Shown here in pieces: positions 35,385-47,427 of a stretch of DNA of 64,000 bases. This DNA is from Polytrichum commune (Eukaryota; Streptophyta; Polytrichopsida; Polytrichales; Polytrichaceae). Below the pieces are notes generated by a model. It was not told the DNA's origin. It did no database searches and was given only the letters and a program-made list of their open reading frames with translations. Both the position numbers and the translations under genes were made by a program. Location of the stretch: positions 21,299,666 through 21,363,665 of the forward strand of contig OX485807.1 of the NCBI GenBank assembly GCA_950295325.1. Reading direction: 5' to 3'. Each line of letters starts with the position of its first letter. Positions within the stretch are counted from its first letter, which is position 1.

Positions 35385-38123
35385 TTAATCCACATTGCAT
35401 AGAAATCTAAACATATAATATAGATGTTTGCAATACACCCATTTCACTTTCTTACCCAAAGACTGAGATGGCATTTTCATAAAGTCAGGACATGTGTAAT
35501 GCAAGATGTTGCCAATTGTGACAAGATATGCGATATCGTCATCAGAGACGCTGTTGATTACTACTCCAAAGCCAGGATATGGATAGGCAATGACTCCAAC
35601 CACATAGTAACCGTTTATGAGTTCGGGGATTTCTTATTTGTTTTTGTGATTTGTCATTGGTGTTGCTAGATTGCAATGAATTGTCTTCCCAAACCTGGAA
35701 GTTGGATGGCACATGGAAATGTGACCAATGGATTGGGAGTATGGCAATCTTAGATAGCCTACAATGAGGAGAAAGTGCCTCCCTACGGTACAATTGAAGC
35801 GCGACGTCGTCAACAAGCAACACCTCCTCCCTTTTAAGATTTATAGCTATCTTTAGCGGCCATGTGTTGGGTACTATAGGCCAATCAAGCACATACTACT
35901 TCTTGTTGCCACCTCACACAATGTTTGATGTCGTCAAGGCATGGGCAAAATTTGCACTCAACATTGTTGGTTGAGCCGTACCCTTTCTTCATACCCTTGT
36001 AGGTCGGGGCAAGTGTGCCATGTTTGCCAACTCTGACTTTGGCATTGCACAAAATACTTGTATTGCCTTAAATTGCCCAACATCATTTGACATAGTTATG
36101 TGTTAATATTGCAATGTGCCATTGGGAAGACGGGCAATCAATTTCTAACATCATTGTGGTATGAACCACACCATGCTTTGTATAATTTATGGACTCCTCT
36201 ATACATGCTCTTTTTGCCCTAATGTTAGGTTGAGTGGTTCATTTTGTCGAGTCTATGTGAGTCTCAATCGGCACAGGGAGTCAAGTCGAGCTTATATTTG
36301 GTGGAGCCGAAGAACTCCAATTCCTCTAGGGCACAATCCCATGTGTTAAGAACTTTTACCCCTGGATACAACTTCATGGCATCTACCATCAATTTGGGAT
36401 CACCAAACCTTGCAACAACCTTTAGTTTCAAGGACATTGAATTAGGGCCTTTACCAATAGAACCCCCTTTCAATCACAACCTATAATTTGCAATGTGCAT
36501 AAATGCACATATCAAATTTTACATTGTTGCTTTGTAAAGGCAAGTCATCTTGTTGTTGAATTATTGCAACCACTTGTTGTACATTGTTCTACAAGGTTAC
36601 ACTTGGCATTTCCGCATATTCATCTATTTTCATATACTGCAAACACCACACAAATCCTACAAGATTTTTTATATTTGTTATGTGTAAAGAAATGAATCAA
36701 CATTAAAAATAGATTGTAACAATGCACTGGCAATAAGCATATGACCACCCCATTGCCCGTAACAGAATTGCTAGAATCCCAACCATTGAGTACTCCGAGA
36801 AATCGAGAATGCCTTCATCTGTAGCAATTTCGGATGACAACCACCATGAACGAGTAAGATGATATTTAGTTTCAGCTTTGTCCATTATCTTCACGTCCTC
36901 GTAATCCTCGCATTGTTGATTGTGTTGGAATTGAAAGGATGGTTTAATATATTTATGTGTCACCTTTTCCAAGCTTGCAAACCAATGAAAAGACATGTGC
37001 ACTCAGGACCGATTGTAGCTAGATTTGGGTTGCGATCCCCGTAGATCTTTCTCACCACGTTCCGATTAACTTGGGCATTGTCTACCATAAACCCCTAGAA
37101 GTTTACCTTTGGCACTCCATTTATTTCTATGACAAAATTTGAGTACTTCTAGAAGAAAGTATGAGTTGCGCCATCCTCTTGTTGTATGTCATAGTAAAAA
37201 GTTGTCAACACCTTCTAATACTTGTTATCATACACATGACATGCCAAGGTGGTCCAATGTTTCAAGCGTTTGACATGGTTAAACATTATCCATAAGTTCT
37301 CCATATCACTACTGACTTGCATACGTTTCACAAGATCCACACCACTCCTTAGAAGGTCTATGGACAATTTGAAAACAAACACTTGGTTTTTGGACTGCCA
37401 TGGGAATATACTACTGTGGACATAGTTATAACCAGAGCGGTCTTTCGCTGCCATAATATTGAACAAAACGATTTGAATTCGACACAAAGTTATGGCAATT
37501 GGGGGAGGCAAGATATTGAGTTATCTATAACCATCTCTAGTAACGAACGTGCCATGTGATGGACTTCTCCATTTGATAGAAATTTAAGAAGTTAGTATGC
37601 CAAAGATTATTTACTTGTTGCCATTCCTATAGCAATATTTTTGGTTGTGGGTGTTTTCACGACCTCCCTAGCAACGCATTGGTAAGCCATGTCCCATGAC
37701 TCACGATATGTATCATTAAGAACAAGGTGGTCATGCACACCTAAATGAAAACAAGTCCTAGACATCCTAGGGAATGTGTAGTGGACATATATTATACAAA
37801 CATGGCACAAAACAATGTACACATGTGTGGAATAACAAACCTTGCACTCCACCCTAGATTTATTAGGCGCTACATTGCCAACCAAAAATGGGATGGGAGT
37901 TAGTCCAATCCATTCGTTGCAGTTGCGAACCCCCCATTGCGATACATGTAGGCACAATAGTTGTTTGAGCATTGTAGATGACTGGCACAACAATCATGAA
38001 TGAAGATCCAAAATCATATTGTATATTGGTTCTTCTTATTATGCACCCATGGATGTCCATTATACTTTTTGTCTTTGTCATCCATAAAATGGTTATATGC
38101 ATTAGGAACACCAAAAAACACAA
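35385..38123 (-). pseudogene. MULE-type transposase relic with SWIM zinc finger
   Basis: Read from 38123 down to 35385, the minus strand shows broken pieces of one protein in changing frames. Around 37000-37110 there is GFMVDNAQVNRNVVRKIYGD, and after a frameshift FHW...HKYIKPSFQFQH, resembling the catalytic-core region of this transposase type (an Asp followed by an FHW-type block). Near 36700-36900 lies RSWWLSSEIATDEGILD. At 35385-35603 the C-terminal part reads VTIGNILHYTCPDF...SLGKKVKWVYCKHLYYMFRF, a SWIM-like CxxF/CxH zinc-binding motif typical of MuDR-like transposases. In-frame TAG codons and frameshifts break the frame, so it is non-functional. The family assignment rests on remembered homologues and order of motifs, not on a search. 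Confidence 0.6.
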
Positions 38124-38179
38124 GGGGGTAACATAAACAAAACATTGCCATCAAAAGATGTTGGCAAGTACTTGACATC

Positions 38180-38722
38180 ATGGACATCTATACCCTCAAA
38201 ATTAATGGTAATATGATCGGATTTAGACCATTTTCTAGAACCAATATCCCACTTTGTCATTTGATTCTATCGCCTCTTGTCAAACCTAACTTAGAGGTGG
38301 ATGTACAACTCTTCAAAAATGAATATGTGAATGGTTACATGGAAGGAGATATGGTGTTGCATGTGTTGCCTTTTAACAACCATGGGAAATGTATGAAGAT
38401 CAATGACTCTGAAACATGGGTGGAGCATTGGCTATCATGCAATGAATCATTTGAGGAGATGCTTAAAAGTGATAAGGGCTATAAGAGGTTCAATAGCAAA
38501 ATGTTCTACATTTGGGATGGCAATCACCATGTGATAGCTTGGCATAGACACATTCATAGGGTGCACCCTGAAAACAAAGAGTGACATTACTCTATGGATT
38601 GCTTTGTGCTCAAACCGGCCAGTTTCATTGCTATTCTTCTAGATGCCATGCATGATGTCAATAGGTAAATTTATTTTCTGTCATTGTTTTAAGAGTTTGA
38701 TTATTTATGTCAAGCTAAAAAT

Positions 38723-38787
<65 letters not shown>

Positions 38788-40331
38788 ATATATTTATTTG
38801 TCTTTGTCAGGTATACAAAGAGTGATCATGTTAAAGTGCATAAGTTCCATCGTGTACATGGTTTTGGTATTCTCAAATTAGAGGACTTCAAGGATATTTT
38901 GACCTTGAATCAATACTCCAAGTGTGTTCAAAAGGGTGAGAAGCCAATTTGGTATGCTTTCACTAAGAATGTGTTTGCCAGTTTCTTTACAATGTAGATG
39001 TTCTACTATTTGTATATTTGACATAGTTTCAATCACTATTCTAGAGCTAATGTATTTTCTCTTCTTGTAGCATGAGGTGACATCTATCACTAAAAAGGCA
39101 TCTCTTAAGTACAACGAGAAAAAATCCTTTGATGTATGGTGTATGAGATGCAATGTGAAATGCAACTTAAAAAAGAAGCAATAGTTTCAATTCGTGGGAA
39201 GGAACTCAAGAAGCTAATAGCCGTGGCTAATCCAACTAATGATGTGGGCTTCATGAATGAAGTGAGTCAATTCAAAGTGCTTCCTATTGGTTTTTTTTTG
39301 TTATGCTTTCAATGGGTTGTTGACATTTTTCATTTTGCAAATTTGTCAAACATTATGAAGTAAATGCAGATCCTTCAAATGATTGCCACCACCCCAACGG
39401 GTGTTGTTTCAAGGCTAGGTGGTTGAAGTGGTGGAATTCAAGTGATATGGTCTGTGAGTCATTGCACTATCCATTAGAAAATATCAAAGAGAAGGTATTT
39501 GATGCATGGTTGATTAAGGCTTCTTTTTGGACTAAGTTTACCTTTACCCAACTTGTTGTTTATTCATTTTCTTATTCTTCTAAAGTTTTAGGTTAAGACT
39601 ATTAATTACTTGGATTATTTGGCAATTAGATGGTTTTGTGAAGGAGCTTCTGAATATGGAGAAGTGATTGAAGGAGAAGGTTTGTTGGGATGCATTTGTG
39701 CTTGCGCCTTTTGAGAATGCTAAGAAATGGTGCATCTTACTATGGACTAAAAGCATTTCGACCATTTTTCAGTGGCCAAGATACTTTCACAAAATCAAGT
39801 GACCTCAACAAAGTGTTAGGCGGTGACATTGCGATCAAACGAGTTATATACAAGTTGTTGTTTCATTGGTTTAACCTACTTGCAACATTTTTAATGCACT
39901 TTATGATTTTTTATTATATCTTCCACCTACATTCAAACTAACATGGGTTGTTTGATTGTGGTAGGTATTTAAAGTGGGAGTTGTTGCCGGCAAATGCCAT
40001 CTCCTTTGCATCCATTCCTGACTCCTTTGCTTCATGGATTGACACATCCCTCAAATTTTGTATTTTCACCACAAACCAGATGAAAATATGGGATTATTCC
40101 AATTGAGGTGTTGTCCATGATTTATTATTTGCCCTATTACTTTTCACCTAGCCAAAGAAGAGGAGGTGAGGAAGAAGACCAATCCAATAGAGTTGCCTCG
40201 AGATGATGTAGACACGATACACTATAAGGATGAGGTAGAGGTAGTTGTCAAACATGTAGGGAAGGGTAAACATATACATCGCTCCGAGACCGAGGAGGTT
40301 AAAACTACAGTTGCCTTCCAAATTGTAGTTG
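38180..40331 (+). pseudogene. Second gene of the MULE-like element, function unknown, first part
   Basis: The first exon starts MDIYTLKINGNMIGFRPFSR and contains WVEHWLSCNESFEEMLKSD and FYIWDGNHHVIAWHRHIHRV. A GT-AG intron (38665-38810) joins it in frame to YTKSDHVKVHKFHRVHGFGI. Later exons read KKSFDVWCMRCNVKC (39110 on), CHHPNGCCFKARWLKWWNSS (39386 on), KEKVCWDAFVLAPFENAKKW (39677 on) and a charged tail beginning AKEEEVRKKTNPIELPRDD (about 40152 on). Five in-frame TGA codons (38582, 39665, 39800, 40019, 40040) sit where the surrounding sequence suggests Trp, as expected from TGG to TGA decay, and an A-run frameshift lies near 39172. I do not recognise the protein. The Cys/His-rich middle may bind zinc. 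The 3' part was displaced by the element inserted at 40332. Confidence 0.55.
38724..38785. repeat. Compound (CA)n-(TA)n-(TG)n microsatellite, self-complementary
   Basis: A (CA)n run to about 38750, then TATATATG, then a (TG)n run to 38785. The two runs are complementary, so the tract can fold into a hairpin. It lies in the first intron of the plus-strand pseudogene. Confidence 0.9.
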
Positions 40332-43300
40332 TGTCGTAGCACGGTGGTGGCGTATTCATTAAATTAACCTGATAAACGCGTAACACGTCACAACCGCGCC
40401 AAGTTTGTTCCCACGAAGAACCTACGGTTGTTTACGACCCTAGAGAGAGGGAATCTTTCACAAACACACACACAAGAAACACCAGAAACTAAGACAACAC
40501 AAATCGGATTAAGAAATCCGGGATATTACGGAAAGTATGGCACGGATATTTCCGCCTTTCCGGTAGTGGACCGAAGTATGGAACACAACACAAAGTATAG
40601 ACAAACTCCCACCCTCGAGTAGTAACAACAATAGACTCAGTGTCCCGAATCCATAGTATAACAACTATATACACTCCATTCTAAGATTCCTTATTACGGG
40701 TCATGACTTCCAGGATAAGGTTTCCGCGATAGAGGTAGCGGATTTTACCTGTATTTCCACTATCCGCTAGATTTTCGACCGTGTCACAAAGACCATAGTT
40801 CTAGTGTTTTAGGCTAGAATGCTCAGAGAGATTTGGTAGTTGTTCATCAGGATTTCACCCTTTAGGTTGATTTCTTAGGGTTGTCTCCCTATCTCCATTT
40901 CCTCCTTCTAACTACTACCCCCTTAGACTAGTGTTATGATGGGGGCAACCCTCCCTCGGGAAGGTGTCCCACTCAAGTATCCGACGCGTGCCACCCCCTT
41001 TTACGGGGGAGAAGGTGGAAGAAGTTTTGGGTCTACAAAACCAGCTTGATCCGGTTTCCGTGATGACACAGTTTTCACTATACCACACGCGGAAACCGAA
41101 TCCTTCCTCGAGAAAGGTGGAAACACAACATCTTCACTCCTATCCTCACAATGGGTAGCTTGTGCTGTTCCACAGGTCACACAGGATAGGACCTAAGGTC
41201 TGTTGATTTCCGTGACGGCGGGGCTAACATAGGGATGGGGCTACCATGCCTACCATCCGCGGTGGGAACCAAGCGTCAGTTGCGGCAGGTGCATGAGTGT
41301 TCTAGACCAGTCCGTTACTGCTGATCGGTGTGATCCACCTCCAGGTCACGGCAAGCGGAAGGTGTAAACCAGAACTCTTCCCCTACTATTGGACATGTTT
41401 ATCCACTGCTGCTCATTGTCGGTCCCTACTTGGACGGAGTAAGTGGGGAAGAACCTACCGTGTGTGTGGAACTTCCCTTGTCCAACAACCCCACGGTGGG
41501 GTTCTTTCCCCTTGCTCGGCCAATCCTTTCCTCCTTTCCGCGCTTAAGATTCCTCCGCCCATCACCTGCTCACACAGGGGCGTTTCAACCACACGCACCT
41601 CGGGGTATTACTGTTCCCCTGTCCTATCACGGAATACTACCTAACCAACCTACACAATGATAGGGAATGGCGGAAAACTCGGAAACCTCAAGTAGGGGAA
41701 GGAGGGACCACTTGCATTACACATGTACTCAAGACTCAACTCAAAACGAAGGTGAAGTAAAGCATAAGGTCCGAATTAAACAAAAGAACATTTGCATTGC
41801 AAAATGATGAGAAAAACACCGGAGTGCTCCCTCTTAAACCAAATTAACACCCACATGCCATGGTTTCCATGCTGGAAATCACGGGCCACGTGACAGTCCT
41901 GACAATCCACCTCAATGAGAGGTCAGAACCTAAACAAAGAAAATGAAAAAGCACCCAACCCGGGGCCAATTAACTACTTGCCCAAAACAACTAAAAATGG
42001 AATCCTAACTAAAATCTACTCCTTATCCTTCCGCTTCTTCAACTTGGCCTCCTTCTTATTATGCTTCCGCTCCTCGCGGCGGTCCACTCTATCTGTTACC
42101 AAAGATGGAGCACGTGGTGGTGGCCCTGACACCTCGTGTCCATCGGGTCCGGGAATCGCTCCCACGCGGTCCACCGTCTCCGCAACGTCCGGTGCCAGTG
42201 GTGCGGACAGTTGGTTATCCGGCAGAAATCCCGGAGTAAAGAATTGCAAGTGGCGGCGGATCCCGGGCAACCACTTGGAAGTCCGTGGCAAGGCTCGGTG
42301 TTGAGACCTCGGCCACGTGACAATCACCCAAGGTTTCATCTCCAACCGCGGCAGAAACTGGGGAGGCATTGGGAACTAACACCTCAGTGGTGGAAACCGG
42401 TAGGGCCGTGATCGCCGTGATGTCCTCCACCTGGTCCACCTCTTCCGCATATTGGTTTCCACCTTCTACCGCGGCATCCTGAATTTTCACCATGTCATGA
42501 GGGGTCAGGTCGGAGTAGCTCGATGAGGACTCTCTTTCCTCCGATGACTCAACTACGACGGGAAACAATTCCGTGCAGCTAGCAATGAGGGCCTTCATTA
42601 CTTTCAAAGATGCGTCCATCTTACTCCCTTGATCCATGATGAAGGTAACCATCTTCGACCCGGAAACGTGGCCCGCATTCTTCAATTCCGTGTCGAATAT
42701 CTTGGCTTTCCACCACACATTCCCCGGGATTTCCACCATATCACTCACCTTTTGTACCGTGAGGGTGGTATCCTTTACCTGCTTAAGGAGCTTCTCTCGC
42801 TCCGCCTCCAACTTCCGCACTCGTTCCGCGGTCTTCCATTTTTCCGCAGTAAGGTGGTCAACCTTACGCTCCAGCTCCCGCAACCGGCGCGGATCTTGGA
42901 TGGCCTCATGTATTGCGGCAACCGAACTCTCCCGCGGAAGGTTGCCCACCAATTCCCCTACTTGTTGCATTTGCAGCTCATATTCCGCAATCCGGAATCG
43001 TACTCCCTCCAAGTCGCGGATAATGGTGTCCACCAGATTGTCCTCCAAGGGGAAGGTGGAGGTTCCACCTCCTACGGGCTTGGTGGCGGACCTGGTCCGT
43101 GTCGCACGATTCCCCAACATTAGTTTCCGTTTTTTGGTCACGGGCCGCTCTTTGTTGCTCAACTCCATCACATCTTCCTCTTTCGAACCCTCATGGCTCA
43201 TTTCCGGCTCCGAGTTGGTAGTCTTGACCCCCCGCATGAACTGATGCGATGTCCATTGGGTTTCTTCTTCGTCTGTGAGTAGGTTTCCGTGTGCGTAAAG

Positions 43301-44151
43301 GTGGAAGAGGAAATGCCCAATGTAAGAAGGTTGGCCTCGCTTAGTGTTGGTTGCCAACTTGTGCACCAACTCCCCAATGATGCTTCCCCAATCCACCACG
43401 TTCTTCTCATAGTGTGTAAGAAGTAAGGTGGTGGCAAGGGTAAGAGTGATGTTATAGGGCTTCTCCGGGCTAAAGATAGACACTAGAAAAGTTAACATTT
43501 TCCTTTCCCTCTCGTCTTTACAATCCTTCACAAAGTAGCCATACTTGGGTTCAACCTCTAGGAGAATTTGTCCCTGGTACAATCCTCTCTCTTAGTGGCC
43601 ATACCTTCCTCTCCCTGCTTGAACCCGTAAACATTATTCCACAATTCCGCATTCCACTTATCCGGTCGGCCCCGGATGGTGGAAGCGTAAACTTGATCTA
43701 CCTCCCCAGTGACCAACTCCCTCACCATCTCCTCACAGCGCACTCTCCAAGATTTTTCCCATAACCCGAAGTAGCCCATGCGCCTCAAGTCTGCCTCCAA
43801 TTCATTGCTCTCCTCTCGACCAGTGGGGGTGACCACGTGCACCTTGCGGAGGGCTAGCGGCTTGTCCGCAATCCTCTTCCGGGTTTGGGTCGCCATGGTG
43901 GTTGCAGCCCGCCGTCACCTGTGCGGTCCGCTCCGCTCTAAGGTTTCCGAGTCGAAACGGAATTCCTAACACTAACTTAATTTGATGTTTTTAACTACTT
44001 TAAGGATTTTAATTTTTCTTCTCAATTCTAAATAACGTACCTAATAATCTACCTATAAAGTACTCTACTTATTATGTTTTCCTTGGTCAAACCTATTTTT
44101 TAAACTTAAAACAAGGTTACTTAAGATTTTAAGAAAATGCGGGCTACGACA
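40332..44151 (-). mobile_element. 3.8-kb nested element with short TIRs and 5-bp duplication AGTTG
   Basis: The left end is TGTCGTAGCACG and the right end, reverse-complemented, is TGTCGTAGCCCG (11 of 12 match). The flanks are AGTTG on both sides (40327-40331 and 44152-44156). Removing the element and one AGTTG rejoins the interrupted plus-strand frame exactly (QIVV then APIPSPLTTTPSPSSHC). The interior is clearly GC-richer than its surroundings and encodes a minus-strand protein. TG...CA termini and a 5-bp duplication are typical of integrase-mobilised elements, but no long direct terminal repeats are visible by eye, and no pol domain is recognised. It could be a non-autonomous LTR-related element or a TIR element of another class. 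Confidence 0.65.
42215..43896 (-). pseudogene. Transposon-encoded protein with C-terminal coiled coil, frameshifted
   Basis: The frame starts at ATG 43896 (MATQTRKRIADKPLALRKVH) and runs 112 codons to a stop at 43558, with WNAELWNNVYGF and a DCTRDKF end. A second frame, shifted by one base, continues from about 43591 to 42215 for some 450 codons. It begins EVEPKYGYFVKDCKDERERK and includes PSYIGHFLFHLYAHGNLLTD, then a Lys/Arg-rich stretch (VTKKRKLMLGNR), a heptad-like coiled coil (RRLRELERKVDHLTAEKWKT onward, about residues 230-275), and an acidic Ser/Thr-rich tail. Joined, it resembles the 'putative plant transposon protein' type found in plant retroelement-like units, which lacks known catalytic residues. 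No slippery heptamer is evident at the junction, so I favour a one-base deletion over programmed frameshifting. The role is unknown. Confidence 0.6.
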
Positions 44152-44156
44152 AGTTG

Positions 44157-45412
44157 TAGCACCCATTCCAAGTCCTCTTACAACTACTCCTAGTCCATCG
44201 TCACATTGCTAGTATGCCTTCGCCAAATTCATGTACTTTGAGATTTAAAAAGTTCCAAAAAACATAGTGAGTAATGCGTCCCTGTCTGACCTAGTTTGTT
44301 TAGTGTTGTTGGAGAATACTTCTAATTGATGATGGCCCTTTTCATTTGTTTGTCCTTGAGGGAAAAAAAATGTTAGGGATGATGTAAGAATCTTTGTAGC
44401 CTCTTATGAGTTTTTTTTGCGGAAAGATTGATGGGGTTTCAATGAGTTGCCATTGTGCTCTACACTGAACACTATATTATTTTTCAACCTTTCATTTGTA
44501 CCTTTTCAATATGTGCAATGTTGATTAGGAATTTGATATCCAACTCTAAATTCTAGTTAATGTGTTTCCGCATCATGTTGTTCCTCCGCGTAATTCCCAA
44601 GCCGGAGTTTTTTTTTTTTTTTTTTTTCCAAAAGAAGAGATCAACGTTTGATGTTGATGTGGAGGCTTTGGATGTGTACTTCAATCTGACATCGGCGAGC
44701 ACTTAATTAATAAATGAAAATATCATGGGGAGGTAAAAGGGAAAAAACTTTGAATCAATGCAGATTTTAATTGAAACTTTAATAACTCCAAGGTTCGTTG
44801 TCCTTGATGCTTATGCATGTAAGACTTGGTATTCTTAAATTCTTGATGTTATCATGCAAATAAAATTCATTTTGGTTTTAAATGTGACTTGTGCTAATAT
44901 TTGACCTTCAAACGTATCAATGGCACTGGGTGCATCTATTCATGCTTGTAGACGTGGTGGCTATCATTTAGTTGCTTACGAGGAGGACTTTGCACTATTT
45001 GATGTGATCCCCATTGTGTGATGCAAAACCGACTACTCCTCCAAGTGGGCCATGTTTCCCATGATGCCTCCACTGAATCCGATGAAGAGCATGTGAAGAA
45101 GGTTCCAAGGAAAGCTTGTTTGAGTGAGTAAGTTAAGGATTTATTCATGTATTGTGTGATTTAAAACTTTCTAATGTAAAACAATACTTGAACTTTGAGC
45201 TTTACGTTTTTAATTTGCAAAAAAAAGAAAAAGCATGAGCACCACTCCAAGTTCTATGGTGTTGCCTCTATATGCAAAGAGGGCTGCTCAGATGGTGGCA
45301 AAGTAGGCATCGCCGATTCCTTGATGTAGGTCAAAACAAATAGCTCGTAACCCTTATGTAGATGACGAGGTGGATGAGTGTAATGAACTTGAGGACTAGG
45401 CTAGACTATTGT
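44157..45412 (+). pseudogene. Displaced 3' part of the plus-strand MULE-associated gene
   Basis: Directly after the second AGTTG the frame of the interrupted gene resumes with a Pro/Ser/Thr-rich stretch (APIPSPLTTTPSPSSHC) and meets TAG at 44210; beyond it the same frame reads YAFAKFMYFEI and then stops. Further downstream (45190-45410) short open pieces such as HSKFYGVASICKEG may be additional exons, but are weakly supported. Confidence 0.35.
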
Positions 45413-45883
45413 GATCACATTTAGTTAGTTGACAATGCCATCTAATGTGTGTTTGATAGGATTGGAAATGGTTGGATTGGTTTGAATTGGAATTCATGCA
45501 ATCAATGGACGTTCATTTGTGTGAGGATTTCCTCTTCTCTTTCCATCCATGCCCAAGTACTTGAGTTTTCTTTCTTCCACAATGCCTACATGACATGCTC
45601 AAGACTTGGTATGTGCTTGCATATGTTTGAGAAGTGGATGTTACATCTATCAACATTAGTAGATTTAGTTTCCATCCCCTTGTAGTTGTTGAATCTAACA
45701 GTAGAGTTAGTCATTCATTAGGATTATTGCACTTTGTTTGTGGACACCATTCAAATTATTATTATACAAAATTGTTATCCTGAAATATCACAGTTATAGG
45801 ATACGAGGTGGGCTATTACCAAATATTTTTGCCCCCTTAGCGCTCATGTGTTATTGCTCACCGTTCACATGATAACACTCCCC

Positions 45884-47427
45884 TTCGGTACAAAACCGGT
45901 GCTTGACATCATCCTTTTAATCCCCTCAATATTGTGATTTTTTTCCCATAATTTTTTTGTCATGCATCATATGTGACTTCTACTGGTATTGTATTATGCA
46001 TTAATGACCATATAGTCATGTGTTTGCACTATGTTTTTTTTTGGTTATCACACAATACATGCATAATTCTAGTATCTCTGAAGGTCTGAAATTACCTAAA
46101 GATCAATTTCCTCCATTTCAAAACCTGGAATTCAATAACTCCTACAACTAGCCGAATAATAATGTTGTCTCCATCTTTTAACAACATATTGAGTATACGG
46201 AAAATTCCCACTTGTCAAGGGAATATGACAATGTAAAGCCATAAAGGAGGCCATAGGACCACCATAGTAGAAAGGGTATTAGCAACCAATGATATAGAGT
46301 TGCTATGGAACACAACAAGGTCATGTAGTCTAAGAACTAGACCAAAAGGAACAATGTTGGAGGAGATGGACGTGTTGCAAGGAATAACTTCCTCTACCTT
46401 TTATGGTCAATTTCGTTGGTCTAGAAAGGGTATTAGCAACCAATGATATAGAATTGCTATGGAACACAACAAGGTCATGTAGTCTATGAACTAGACCAAA
46501 AAGAATGAGGTTGGGGGAGATGAATGTGTTGCAAGGAATAACTTCCTCTTACTTTTTATGGTCAATGTCGTTGGTCTAGGCTCTCTATAAAGATTCAACT
46601 TTGCCAAGAATAATACACTTTTGTGTTGAGAACAAGGACAACAAAGTGCCAAGGATGTCGGTATGATTGGTGGCTTGTTTTTACATGTTATTTCTATGCC
46701 GTATATGGTATTTTAGTGTCACATACACTATTTGCAAAAGGCGTAAACTAGATGCCTCAATGTCTCAAGGTGTCACGTCCGTTAATTGTCGATGCATGTG
46801 ATACTTTTTGTCAGTATAAGTACTTTTTTGAAGTGAAACATTATTTACGTTATGACATTTAGTAGAGTACATTGGAATACTTCAGATTATAACTTTACGT
46901 TTAGTATGGAAGGGAGGAAGATATTATTGAGCATATACTAATGGAAAGTGTCATGTGTTCACATTTTAGTAATGCAAGAGGAATACTTTCTAGAGCATCC
47001 TAATGCCAAGTGTCATTTGTGTGCACTTTAGTCAACTTGTAGATCATTCTGATTAACATAGGTGTACATCTCATAAACACTATTGAACATACTCATGTCA
47101 ACGTATTAATTAGCACACTCAATCGCCAAGTGTCATGAGGTGACAGTAATGGTGAGGTTATTGATTATTTTGGGAACCTACCATACGCGTCAAAGTAGTA
47201 TAAGTGACACTATTACACATGTGACACTAACTACCATAGAATGGTGTAGTATTACATAAGTTATTGTATTTAGTGTCACCAATTCTTTTTCTCTTGCTCA
47301 ATACTAATTGTAAAGTGCCCGCGTAGTGTCACCAACACTAAATGTAAACCTAACATTATTTGTTATTCCTTGGAAAACATATTGGACATCATGGATTTAC
47401 AATGTTGCAATTGTTGTTACTTATTAA
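45884..47427. other. Intergenic DNA with a 154-bp duplication and scattered AGTGTCA motifs
   Basis: No exon is supported. From about 46680 to 47350 the motif AAGTGTCAT or its relatives occurs repeatedly, which might be the subterminal repeats of a decayed DNA transposon, but no end is recognised. Confidence 0.4.
46269..46577 (+). repeat. 154-bp direct tandem duplication
   Basis: The copies at 46269-46422 and 46423-46577 both begin AGAAAGGGTATTAGCAACCA and end in a TCGTTGGTCT block. They differ at about a dozen positions. Confidence 0.9.

Larger units (their letters stand above)
35035..45883. mobile_element. Decayed Mutator-like (MULE) element with two divergent genes and a nested insertion
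   Basis: The two presumed ends carry an inverted repeat. A left core at about 35056-35083 (GTGAGCGGTGAGTGGTAACA, then CATGAGTG) matches the reverse complement of 45841-45868 at 23 of 28 positions, all differences being transitions; both sides have an adjacent GGGAGT motif. Inside lie a minus-strand transposase relic with a SWIM-like zinc finger and a plus-strand unknown gene, transcribed away from each other from about 38.15 kb. Removing the nested 3.8-kb element leaves about 7 kb, a normal MULE size. No 9-bp target duplication was found, so the exact ends are uncertain, and the inverted ends could instead be two independent MITE relics. Confidence 0.5.

Noticed and set aside
38582-40042. Stop codons in the plus-strand transposon gene as sites of RNA editing or stop-codon reassignment
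   Set aside because: U-to-C editing would turn TGA into CGA (Arg), not Trp, and nuclear stop reassignment is not known in land plants. Host genes in the window use TGA and TAG as real stops, so mutation is the simpler reading.
42215-43896. Gag-pol retrotransposon
   Set aside because: No protease, reverse transcriptase, RNase H or integrase motif is visible, and no long direct repeats bound the element.
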